In this document: positions 12,400 through 23,194 of the stretch, piece after piece
Layout of the letters: every line of letters begins with the position of its first letter
Numbering within the stretch: position 1 is the first letter of the stretch
Assembly: GCA_000442125.1 (NCBI GenBank)
Contig: KE546968.1
Span: 1,707,795-1,771,794, forward strand
Source of the DNA: Opeltia flavorubescens
Lineage: Eukaryota > Ascomycota > Lecanoromycetes > Teloschistales > Teloschistaceae
Reading direction: 5' to 3'
Length of the DNA stretch: 64,000 nucleotides
Position numbers and translations under genes: made by a program
Notes under the pieces: model-generated
What the model was told of the DNA's origin: nothing
The model's database searches: none
The model's input: only the letters and a program-made list of their open reading frames with translations

Positions 12400-13300
12400 C
12401 TTCCATTTGCGGGATTTTCTATCTCTACGTCTTCATCGTCATCATCCATCTCATCGCCCGGGTGATCCCTCTTGTACTCTTCCAGTGCCTTGTTCGCCCC
12501 CTGCAGCGCAAGTTTGTAGTCAATAAAGTGTGAAATTCGGCTCCGGCTTCTTCTCCAATTGTACGCCGGGATGATTCTCCGCCTGCTTGCTTGTCTTCCC
12601 TAATCCACCACGCGTCTCTCGTGAAAGTGCTTTGAAGGCCGATTTTTTGGCCAGGCTCCCCATGTGGGCCACTCGAGTGTTTCTCCAGACTGACTTAGCT
12701 TTGTTGTGGAATGATTTCGCACAGATCTAGTAGGGAAGGCGAAGACGGCCCGTGGGGCGCAGGATGCTTTCACTCGTTCGTGTAACCGACGTTGGAGATA
12801 CGGTTGCTGCCGAAGCTGGGTGGGGTCGTGTGGATGAGAGGTGACGGCGTGCATTAGTATGACGTCCCCTGGCCACTGGATGATTCGGAGGCCGAGTTCA
12901 GGAAGGACTAAGTCGCCGTGTTGGTAATCTCTCTAGGTATTTGTCGTTGTCTAGACTTCTGTTATATAGCCAGAAAATCTCTATGGGGATTGGAGTTAGT
13001 GTTGACGAGGATATTGAGACTGAGATGGAATGCCGTGGGTCCTTGGGAGAGGTGCCCCGTCTTCGGTTTCAGGCTTTGATATCATGCGTGAGCCTCATGG
13101 TAAAAACTTGCCCTATGGATTCTCTCGATTATCCTCACGATCCTTGCCAGTGTCGTATGTTCCCATTTCGTCGCTCGCGTGTATTCTTTCACAGCTGCCA
13201 ATGGCGTCTGGGGATGGCGACTAAAGAAGTACGACAGATTTCGATTGGCATTCAAAACGAGAAGGAGGATCTTGCTTGCGAAGAGATATACGCTAGACTG
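12400..13300 (-). pseudogene. Decayed 2-oxoglutarate/Fe(II) dioxygenase-like gene
   Basis: Reading the minus strand, separate frames carry pieces of one protein in the right order. An N-terminal helical piece with KEYTRATKWEHTTLARIV (about 13090-13270) ends at a stop. Next comes a piece with the NPHRD segment (about 12970-13080), which looks like the HxD iron motif of fungal dioxygenases. GDLVLPELGLRI then QWPGDVILMH (about 12840-12915) resembles the strand containing the second part of the fold. Near 12415-12520 there is an acidic tail, DYKLALQGANKALEEYKRDHPGDE. Frames change between pieces and stops interrupt them with no convincing introns. I infer a broken host gene. It could also be a remnant of the TET/JBP-like dioxygenases that travel with some fungal transposons. 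Confidence 0.4.
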
Positions 13301-13658
13301 CTATAGATCTGCTGGTATGGTCATCCAGGGGGCTGACTTCTCCCCCAGTCTCAACCACCCCTGCCACTTGGAAGTATCGCTGTTGTCGTCGGAAGCAGCG
13401 GCAACCGCAATCGGCGTAGCAACACGCATGGCAGTGAATACAGCGTTATGAGGCATTTCGAATGGCTGGTATAGGCAAGTGAAAAGGGGGACACTGGATG
13501 GTAGAGCAGTTGTGCATGGCAAAGGTAAATGAAGGGCAAAATCGTGATCTTCGCTTAACAGGCTGACTAATAATGGCCTGCTGTAACGAACGGATAAAGA
13601 TAATAATTCATTTCACCTCACTTACCCCACCGGCCACTTCTCGAAGTATAAATACATC
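13301..13658. other. Intergenic, no gene seen
   Basis: Short gap between the dioxygenase relic and the end of the amidase gene. It should contain the 3' end of the amidase transcript. Confidence 0.5.
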
Positions 13659-16094
13659 TCATTCCTTCACCAGTATATCCCCACCTGTAATGGTCTGCCC
13701 TGCCAAGGGTTTGGCTATAATACCTGCTTTGAGCAACTCTTCCACCAAGCTGAAAATCACACCGTCGCAGCCTCTGGCAGCTGTGTGCAGGCAAATGAGA
13801 TTATTATAGATATTAGAGAGCGAGCGTGGCAACAGACTTACCGATGATATCCACCGACACTGGCAATACTTCTGTGTGGTTTGTGATGGTAGAATTGTAT
13901 GCTGCGCTGCCAACTGCGTATCGAGGATTAGTATAGAGCCTTATGATGATACCTCGATGCACCAGAAAGGGGGCTTACGCGGGACAACAAAATCAGGCAC
14001 CTCAGCGAAGATGGAGATTTGGGAGTCGTCGAAGCCGAATGGTGGCATTGGGGGCCTGGGCATATCGCGTCAATTCTTCTGATCAGTCCTTCCCATATCT
14101 CAGGGATTCCATGGAGGTTTGATGTTGGTCTTTTGCTTACTTCAGGTATGTGTTCCGATAGAGGATGTTAACGCCAGAGGTGTAGAGAATCAGACTGTCG
14201 GAGCAGTAGGCGGTGTCATTCTTGCCTGCCGGTAGGACATAGGATTCCCAGAAGTTTTTGAAGAGTGTTTTGTTGTTTATTGCGACGTCCAGCTCCGAGG
14301 CTGGAAGGGAGTCACCGAATGCCCAACGCACCTGTGTTTGAGAAGGAACGAGATTGCAGATCAGCTTGGGGACTTTTCTTTGGTATAGAGAAGAAGATAA
14401 AAATTTCGAGTCAGACTCTGAATAGAAGACTCACCCGTGGCACAGGATCTACGAATGGAAGACGCCCGTCATGAACGGCTGCATAGTCGGCATAAAACGG
14501 ATCGCGAACGTTCTTTGTCTGCTCCTTGGAGATGAGCGTTGGATATGTCCTGTTCAGAAGTACAGAGAGCCCTGGTAGTGCTGGATCCGGCTTCACCTCA
14601 TTCCACAGAGCGGTGTAGTTTAACGGCGAAGACCTGAGGTTTAGGAAACCTTCCAATTTGGCTAGGAAAGCAAGGAGGATGGCGTTTGCTTCCGCCTTTG
14701 TAGAATCGGATGCTGGTGCGCCCGCAACAGGAAAGCCGATGGTTTGAAGCTTGGGTGGGAACTGTGGGTAGAAGGTCAGGTTACTTTGGTACATGGCTCT
14801 AGAAGCTGCGGTCCAGATCTGTGGGTCGCGGACCCTAAAGAGGTTTGTCAGCATGTTTCATACCTCTCTTTACCTTCACACATTCAGCAACTAACGTACA
14901 GAAATCCAGCAGTATCGAGTTCCGGCGCCAGCGGCATCGTGTTCGTCAACGGCACCAACCCACGCGTCGGCCTGTTCCCAAACACCCCCTGCACTTGACT
15001 GGGGCCGCGGATACTGCCCCCAGTGTCAGAACCAAGCGTCAGGTCCAGCCACGGGTAGCTCCCTATGCCACTGCCGGGCCCAGACGACGAGGAAGAAGTG
15101 TCTTGATACCCATCGCCGCGGGGATTGAAGGGTTCATGGTAGTCCACCCAATCTGCAGTCGCCACCTCCCCGTTCGCGAACTGGCTCGTCTTCATCTTCC
15201 CCACCAGAATCGCTCCAGCATCGATGAGTCGCTGGACGGGCAGCGCGGTCGCGTTTCTGGGAGGGTAGAGCTCGTAAAAAGCTCGGTTTCCGTCGCTGGT
15301 CTGTAGACCTGCGATGTCGTATATATCCTTGATCCCGGTTCGGACTCCGGCTAGGGGTTTGGAAGCTGTCCTTGTGTAGTACAAGCGAGATGGTACGGCG
15401 ATTCCCGGGGCAGCGATACCGGGGACTGTGGCTGGAAGAGCGGTGAATATTCCGAGGACGGGATCGAATGGGCCAAGCGGCTGGGTGAAGGCTCCCTCTT
15501 CGTCGGCGAAGAGCCGATATGGTTGGTAAAGATCTCCGGTTGGAGAGATGAAGTAAGGGCCCTGGGGAACGGTATTCGTGGATGACTGAGTGGATCCTAG
15601 CGTTACGGTGCTGTTACGCACACTCACGGTCGAGCTATTCGTGCCTTGCACCGAAGCGCCTTGGAGGATTATCGCTGTAAGTGTAAATCAATTGTCAGAG
15701 TATGACCCAATTCATCACGCTACCCCAAAAACGCGTGAAGAATGAGCTCGAAATCAAGCTACGATTGCTCACCTGAGAGGAAAGCATCTCCCCACACATC
15801 GTCTGTTTTACCGAACCCATCTAGAATGGTCTCGAGCGCCGAGAGACTTAGACCAGCGGATTCGGAATTCACAACCGTTATGGGGATAAAGCCTAGCCCC
15901 GAGGTCTTGCTACGAGCGGTGCATTTTGCATATATGCTTGCGTATCCAGAGGAGAAAGGTTTCCCGGGGAGGTAGTAGGGTATATTATTCAACGAGAGTG
16001 TTATTCCGGTCGTCACTGATTGCTGAGCTCTTGTCAGGGCGATGATCAAAGAGGTATAGATGGTGATGTAGACACCAGCGGTGGAGAAGGGCAT
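13659..16094 (-). CDS. Secreted amidase-signature (AS) family protein with N-terminal Arp1-like region
   Basis: Seven exons in coding order: 15773-16094, 14900-15674, 14435-14834, 14141-14331, 13979-14055, 13842-13913, 13659-13780, joining to 652 residues. I start at 16094 because [25 protein letters not shown] is a good signal peptide; an upstream in-frame ATG at 16181 would bury it. Residues 30-107 contain [16 protein letters not shown], as in the N-terminal region found in many fungal amidases (Arp1 type). The AS core follows: catalytic Lys of GIKDIYD at about 223, the cis-Ser region in a Ser-rich loop near 302-306, and nucleophile Ser of [10 protein letters not shown] at about 328. The family hydrolyses amide bonds; substrate is unknown. 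The C-terminus [16 protein letters not shown] is intact and all junctions keep frame. Confidence 0.9.
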
Positions 16095-16989
16095 CGTAGG
16101 TACGTAGAGGTCGGAGAAGCTCTTCGAGACAGCTAGTCCAACGAAAAAGAGTTTTCCAACTTGTATTTCTGGATTGAACACTCTGCTAGTCCTCGAGATC
16201 AGAGGAAAACAAACGGCACATGAGCTCTTCTTAAACCTCCCATAAGAGGAACGAGCACCCCGAACGATTCCATTCCTTTTTACCCCCCATGACTAATGAT
16301 ATCGATATCATGTAAGCTCCAGCATATCCAAGGGCACTCAGCCCATATGAATTTGACTTTTGGCAAATAGTTCATCCCGTCCCGCAGTGGCTTTAGCTCA
16401 CAAGGAGGGTAGAAAATGAGGTCTCCTAGAGAAGTAGTTTGGGGCTCGGAGACGTTCGGATGTCGTGGATGAAGGATATCTGCGATATATGTCCATGGTG
16501 GGTGTGGTCTGTACAGTATGTCATCGTGCATGAGATACACGCCTTGCATGGTGAGAAGGCTGATTTCTAGTTCATTGAAATGAGGTTCGCTGCGATGCGG
16601 AGAGAAAGAGGGTGTGTGTATGCCAGCTCAATGGCTATGGGATTGTTATCGAAGGCGTTTATAGGCTCTGCGGCCGAGGTTTTGCGACGGCGGTGATGTC
16701 GAAGGCGTGTTGGAGGTGTGCGTGTTGATGGTAATGGAGGTGGGCTGTGTGACGTCAAATTTTCCACGACTTCTGCGCGTGGCGGTAACGCTAGAATACG
16801 TGCCGTCCCGACTTAAATTGTCCGATTCACAAGACCTCGAACAGAATGTTCCGCCTAGTAGACTATAGGCTACTTCGATGTAATGAGATACAACAGTTGC
16901 CATTCACCTTTTGTGTAGATCGGGGGCTTGCCCCCGACAAATCCTTGAGGGATGGAGTCCTACCCAATACTTTCATCCTAATAAATTTT
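16095..16989. other. Intergenic, no gene assigned
   Basis: Minus-strand open frames at 16280-16549 and 16567-16767 have a plausible look (for example YRPHPPWTYIADILHPRHP), but no family is recognised and no splice link could be supported. They may be further remnants of the decayed ankyrin gene next to them. Confidence 0.35.
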
Positions 16990-17896
16990 CTTGATCACCA
17001 CTGCGCCGTGCGCCGTCAACAATTTCGCCCACATTCCAGCGACTATTCCCCCATCTTTCCCAGTAACCCCACCACTTCTCCATAACCCTTCCCCCTCGCC
17101 AACTCCAACGCCGTCCTCCCTTACAGATCCCTCACCCCTATATTCGCACCCTCCGCTATCAAAAACTTCTCAACAGCTATGTATCCGCCCACAGCAGCTC
17201 TATGCAAAGCCATCCCCACATCTTCCTGATATATCCCGGATCAGTAGAATGCTTGATATTTGAAACGCTTTTAAATTCATTTCTCCGCGCAAGCTCTCTC
17301 AAGCATATACTCTACCATTTCTACGTTTTTCTCATCGGCAGACATGACAATAACTCCACTTCCCTTCATTACCGCACCATCACAAAAAACCTTTTAGAGG
17401 GAATTTTGCCATTTCTATCGAGTTATTGTTGTTCTCCGATTTTTGCGACGGCGGTGAGGAGGGACGTATGTTCGTCCACGAGATTCTTGTCTGGATCCGC
17501 GCCGTGGGGGAGACAGAGATGCGTCCATGAGAAATCGCTGGCGAGGGAGACGAAGTGAATTGGATGGAGCTGGAGCAGGGGATGTAGTAGATTACACTCA
17601 TGGCGTTGGTGGTGAGGAACAATTCGTAGACGCTTTTTGTGCGAGTCACCAGGAGGGTGCGCATGATTTTTCTCCATCGATGATTGTGTTGGGGTTTTCG
17701 TTGTGCTGCTACTTAGAGAGAATGTAGGCAGCTACGTTAGCGCGGTCGTGGCGGGTTGCTACCATAAGCATTTTAGTTTGAATGGGGGCGTGTAGGATGG
17801 GTTGTTTATCTGGTTTTCTGCGATATCGGTGCTTATGGCAAGGTTGTCACTTTCCTCGCAGGCGGAGAGAAGAGGGTCTTCTTCGGCGGTATTCAT
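16990..17896 (-). pseudogene. Decayed ankyrin-repeat gene
   Basis: On the minus strand a start at 17896 opens with NTAEEDPLLSACEESDNLA, then pieces in different frames read as ankyrin repeats: MLMVATRHDRANVAAYILSK (near 17745), HGADPDKNLVDEHTSLLTAVAKIG (near 17460), VIVMSADEKNVEMVEYMLE (near 17320), MALHRAAVGGYIAVEKFLIAEGANI (near 17170) and GRTALELARGKGYGEVV (near 17085). At least one stop falls inside the repeat near 17105 (ANIGVRDL then a stop before GRTALE), and frame changes separate the others. Ankyrin repeats are protein-binding modules; original function is not readable. This is a host-type gene that has lost its reading frame. Confidence 0.6.
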
Positions 17897-18577
17897 TGCC
17901 TATGTGCAAGATAAATTTTGGGTTCAAATTTCCTGATAAAACGACAAGTGATTTCTAAATCTGTGATATCGCAAGCATATCAAAACCGGGGGTAATGATT
18001 TTATCAACTGGAGGATTAGGAGGTATGGTAAGTAGGTCTATTTCGGGGAGAGTATATCCAATTTTCTGGTTTGAATCACTAGTGATCTTGTGATATGGAA
18101 TGGATGGGGGGTATGTAGGTGAGTGGCCAACGAAATAACGTGTAAAGTAAGTGCGTGCGACGATACGGAATATCGATGATGATCTCATAGCCATTTTAGA
18201 TGGGGTAGTAATGATGGGGAAGAGATCTATCTAAATACGATCCACCGAATTGTAGGATGGGTAAAAGTAGGCACCATGGTTTCACAAAATTCTAGTTATC
18301 AGAGTTAGAGAAATCGGTACATCGGTTTCCACAGCGTAGAAACGCCAGTTGCGCATGATGAAAAAAAAGATGGGTGTACGAAACCATATTGTTTCATTAA
18401 TCGATAAAACCCTGCACCCCATGATAACCCAAAACTCTTCGAACGACGCCTGTCCGTCCCATACATCTTACACCAAGCTCCAACGAATATTTCTATGTCC
18501 ATTCCTCAAAGAACATCATACGCTGAAATGTATACGCCACCCCCCTCACCTATCAAATTCCATTCCTCTAACGCCCC
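17897..18577. other. Intergenic, no gene assigned
   Basis: A minus-strand open frame at 17955-18194 (79 codons) lies upstream of the ankyrin relic, but its sequence is not recognisable. Nothing else is seen. Confidence 0.4.
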
Positions 18578-20700
18578 TCACCACCGCCTCTGCGAAGCTT
18601 CCATCTCATATCTTCCCCCTTGCTGATTGGCGTGAAGACCTCCGTCCCCCATCTCAGCGGGTGGATGCTGCATCTCTTGGATCCCGTTTCCTTCCAATTG
18701 TGCACCTTTATACTGTGCATCGTTTGAGACTTCCTGAACCATGTTGTCATGGTACCGCTCCGGCGCTGTCGTGTGATCCACTGCTGCGGGCGTTGGTGCT
18801 CCGTTGCCAAGGTTTTGAGAGCGGCGACGCCGTAAGTAGATTATTATTCCGGTTATGGCTGCGAGGGCGGCAACTCCACCGACGACGCCGCCGGCTATAG
18901 CGCCTTTGTTTGTGGAGGAAGGTGGGGTGGAAGTGGGGGATGCAGGGGAGGAGGAGGTGGAGTTGGTAGTGCTGGAGTTGGTGGAGGTGGTGCTGATGGG
19001 TGTGAAATGTGTAGTGCGGAAGATGTCGCGGAGGGCGGGTGATGAGAATTGGGTTCCGTCCGGGGGGCTGGTGGGGAGGTGGGATCGTCAGCATGATATA
19101 ACGAGAAACATGTCAAGGCTTCCAAAGGGAGAAGAGCTGAAGGCCGCGGAGAGGGAAGCGCAGGCATACTTATTGCGATAATACTCCTTGACCATATCAG
19201 ACTGTGTGTATGGAGGTGCATTGGCTGTGTAATGGTCTGCCCATGTCAGGGTGGTGAGATCAAAGATGCCTAAGCCTTGAGCGAATGGGTCGGCGGAGGT
19301 GTTGAGAATGCTTCGATCGATATCGTCGTATGAAACGTTGATGAAGAATTCTGGGTTCGCGTCAAAGCCACCGATACTTATGATCTGACTCCCTCCGACG
19401 GCGTTGCAGCTGTGTCCTCCACGTGGGTGCTGAGGGGGGTAATCAACCTTCATCCAGGTAAATGCTGGGAGAGTGAGGATAAAGATCTCATCGAAAGGTA
19501 CTGCATCGGGCCCTAGATGACTGTTGGTGCCGCCATATAGGAATCTGTGGAGCAAAGTAAGCCACTCCAACCATGTGTGAACAAGGAAGAAGTCCTGACA
19601 TCTCATAGCTTTCCTCCGTTGAGTTGATGCCCGCAAGACAGAACCCTACCCGACCCTCGGGAACGTTGCCACTGGCCTGCTGCTTGTAAAAATTCTGGGT
19701 CCCTGCTTCATAGACCCAAATATTATCGAAATCGAAGAGAGTGTCGTTGTCCTCAAACTTTTTACCGCCCATAGCTAAGAAGACGCCCTCGGAACCAAAC
19801 GAGGGCACGTAGTGCATTTGACCAGAAAAACCAGTCCCATTACTGGTGAAGCCCATTGCAGTGGAATTTGATATTTGTTGCGTGGTCATATTCAACTGGA
19901 CGATTCCAGATATTTGATAGATTTCAGATGTCTCGGGCTCTGACAGGTCAGACACTGTCCCTCCCAGTGCAAGCCCAACAGTACCGCCTGATGCCACATA
20001 TGCCAAATCACTGCGTTTCAGATTGTTCAATCGTGAATCGGTATCAGAAATCTCCTCATTCCAAGTCCCAGACCCGAGGCCATCTGGCTTGAAAGACCAA
20101 AGAGATAAGGGAGGTGGGCTTGGGGCATCTCCCCATTTCGTAACCCTTCCGGTCAATCCAGAATACATGAGACGCTTATCTTCGTCATACCACAGAGAAG
20201 ACGTGACGGATAATTTGGGGGCACCAGTGGGCTTCCTGGTGGAATGGAAAACGAGGGTGTCGTTCACCCAATCTTGAGATAAATCAATTGACAAGATTGT
20301 CGATGCTAGTCCGTCACGTAAGATGAATGTGTCAATAATAGTCACGTCAAAAAAAGCAAAACCGTACAATACTGGTAGATAATTGTGTCGCCATCCTTGA
20401 AGGAAAATTCGCCTCCGTCAATGTATAGCCAATTTTCGGCAACCACGGCTGGATATCTATTAGTCCTACTCCACTGAGAAGCGGCTGTCAGCATTCGACA
20501 TCCAGAAGACACTTACACGTCTGGTAAGCGCGTCTCATAAAATCCCCAACTGAAACTACCCCAGCACTCTGCCTTTCCTCAAGTCTCGTCACTGCTTCCC
20601 GGTCGGTCTCAGTCTCCTCTGACAAGACATGATGCGTGGTACCCAGCAAGACTAAAATCAAGAGATGACATGCAGCACGAATATACTGAAATAAAACCAT
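18578..20700 (-). CDS. Kelch-repeat protein with signal peptide and one C-terminal membrane helix
   Basis: Five exons in coding order: 20517-20700, 20368-20448, 19600-20305, 19170-19544, 18578-19067, giving 611 residues. A signal peptide (about 1-27) leads into FMRRAYQTSVVAENWLYIDGGEFS, the usual start of fungal Kelch ectodomains; that junction is obtained only with the acceptor at 20449. Kelch blades follow: LMYSGLTGRVTKWG, YVASGGTVGLALGG, FLAMGGKKFEDN, FLYGGTNSHLG and HSCNAVGGSQIISIGG. A Ser/Thr/Pro-rich stalk (about 474-502) precedes a membrane helix at about 504-526 (GAIAGGVVGGVAALAAITG) and a basic RRRR stop-transfer, then a cytoplasmic tail of about 85 residues rich in Gln, Glu and Gly. 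Relatives are predicted surface glycoproteins of unknown ligand. Confidence 0.9.
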
Positions 20701-21287
20701 GATTACGAAAAACGTGTAAAGAGAGAATTACTCGGAAAAATGTAGCAGCAACACAAGATCATATCTACGAAAAAAAGGAAACAAAGAGGAAAGAGGAAGA
20801 TTGAGGTCTATGGGAGAAGAACGAGACGAGGCTGGCGGCACGGACGTAAAGCCTCATCCCCGCTGAGGTTGGGGGCCATGGTTCTCCAATTCGACGATCA
20901 ATGCGTAGCGCGCGCTCTTGCATGTGTCAAAGTGCCGATGCATCGGCACTGTAATTTAGGAATGATAAGGAAGATACTTGAAGGGAAATGAGGGCCGAGG
21001 GAAACGGAGATTGGTCGAACAGCATGACTAGGGAGGCAGATTTTGCATATAATTACTGCAGCCTCTTGCCTATCACTAGCCATCTCGATCATCACTGAGA
21101 GCGGCCCACGACGATGTTGGGTACAGAAGGTTCAGCCTCAAGCAGACGAGAGCTGGCTTTGTCGAGTCGTCCTCAGACGTGTCTTGGGTGGAAATACTCA
21201 AGAAGTCCAGCCAATCAAGCTCTGCGATATTTGGAAATAGGGAAGATTTGCTCATTGTGATCTATGGGTATAGTCAACAGGTGGTCT
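20701..21287. other. Kelch promoter region and edge of the AT block
   Basis: No gene is seen. A perfect 20-base palindrome lies at 20931-20950 (see its own entry). Base composition is normal up to about 21340, where it turns abruptly AT-rich. Confidence 0.5.
20931..20950. promoter_or_regulatory. Perfect 20-bp palindrome upstream of the Kelch gene
   Basis: The sequence agtgccgatgcatcggcact reads the same on both strands. It lies about 230 bases before the Kelch ATG. Symmetric sites of this size bind dimeric transcription factors, but I do not recognise the factor. Confidence 0.3.
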
Positions 21288-22122
21288 TATCCCATCCCAG
21301 GTCATGGCACTAAAAATAGGGGTTAGGGGTTAACCCCACCACCACTTTATAGCGCGTCGCGATTTATTTAATAAATAACTTCTCTAATTACTACTATACT
21401 ACTATAATTACTATATTTAATTAAATATTATATCGAAGCGTATTAGTAATAATATTAATTATATTTCTATTAAAAAACCTACTAAAAAATCCAGAAAGCT
21501 ACTGCTAAAGCTATAGAGGATACTTATATTTTAGCCTATATAGATTTATAGTATATTTATATACGGTAAAGGCCTTCTACTACCGTATATTAATAAAAAT
21601 AATATATATAGAATTTTTACGCTCTTTTTTACCGACGAAATCTTATTATTATTAATAAATAATATTAATTCTTTTATAAAACGCTATTTAACTTTTTTAA
21701 TAAAATACGAGCGCGTATAAAAACCTACTACTATCTCCGAATTATAAGTTTATATCGCTATTTATATTTAGATAAATATATATTATAAAATTATATTTAA
21801 AAACTTTTAAAATATAAATAAAAAAAAAAGACTATTATATATAGCTATTATAAATTATATTAATAAAACGCGCTAGTAATAAATTAACCGTTATTTTTAT
21901 ATTTTTTTTCTATTAGCTTTTAATATAAAAGAAATATTATTTAATAAATTCTAGTTTTTAAACGATTATCTTTATATTATATTTAAGCGATACTAGCGAG
22001 TTAGAATATATCTAATCGTCGACAAAACCATCCAGCGTTTTATAGATAGGACGAAAAAAACGGTAAATATCTCTAGTAAACCGGAGTTAGAGGGATTTAA
22101 GATATAGATACTAGTAAATAAA
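21288..22122 (+). mobile_element. Left arm of a piggyBac-type DNA transposon
   Basis: After the terminal inverted repeat, the + strand near 22005-22120 still reads LIVDKTIQRFIDRTKKTVNI then KPELEGFKI and ILVNK. This is the fungal DDE_Tnp_1_7 (piggyBac) core, usually written DETI-x-RFTGR-x-K-x-VNIP-x-KP-x-x-x-GFKIW-x-LA. The transposase is ruined by RIP-type changes (for example W to stop). The arm stops at an 8-9 bp repeat that recurs at 32797-32805, where the same protein continues. Confidence 0.75.
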
Positions 22123-23194
22123 AGTACTCGTCGGAATAGATTGGAAAAACCTATACTCAACCCGATTTAACCCGCGAATAGGTCAGGTTAAGTTAGGTTT
22201 TTAATAATTTTTTAAAGCTTATATAGATTAGGTTATCTACGGGTTAGATTAGGTTTAATCTAAAATCCTAAAAATTCTATATTTAGTATACTATTATTAA
22301 GCTCTTTATATAATAATCTATATTAAAACTATAGTAATTATTATAATAAATTAATTATAGTTTAATTAAATATAAAAATTATTTAATATAGTTCTATTAT
22401 AAAATCGGGCTAGAATTATAAATAGCCCGGTATTTATAAAAAATATTATAAAATATATATATATAAAAAAAACGTTATAAATTAAAATAATTATAATATA
22501 TAAAATTATTTATTAATATAATTTAAATAAATATATAGATAAATAAATAAATAAAATTTAAAAAAACGGATTTAAAAATATTAATTTAATATATATTTTA
22601 AATACTATAAATTAATTTAATTATTATTAGATTAGCGTTTCAATATTATTATATATAAATTTTAAATTTTTTATATTTTGTTTATAAGAATTATATTTTT
22701 TAAAAATATTATTATTTTTTTAATATAAATTATATAAAAGTTTAATATTAGAAATATAAATAAATAATTATTATAAAATATTAAAAAATTTATATTTAAA
22801 TTAATATATTAAAAAAATTTTTATTATTTTTTATAATACTTTTAAAGCTTTTAATTAAATTTATTTTTTTTTTTTAAAAATTTAATAAAATTTTTTTAAA
22901 TAATATACTAGAAAAGTATTTTAAAAAATATAAAATCTATAGATTTTTATAAATAGCGAATTTTATAAAATACTATAACTAGATATTAAATTATTATAAA
23001 AATTATTATTTAAATTAAAATATTAATTTATTTATTTTTTTTAAAAGTTTTTTTTTTTTTTTTTAATTAAAGTTTTATATTAAAGAATCTAAAATTTAAT
23101 AATTATTTAAATTTTTTTATTAATTTACTATTTAATAAAAGTTTTTTATTTTAATTAAACTTTTTTTTTAATTTTTTAAAATAATTTATTTTCT

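Noticed and set aside
20449-20516. Very short 32-nt intron in the Kelch gene
   Set aside because: A 68-nt intron using the acceptor at 20449 fits the protein family better and is of normal length.
22115-22122. Idea that the whole AT block is a regional centromere
   Set aside because: Recognisable transposase halves, target duplication and terminal repeats explain the block as RIPed transposons; a centromere would need chromatin data.
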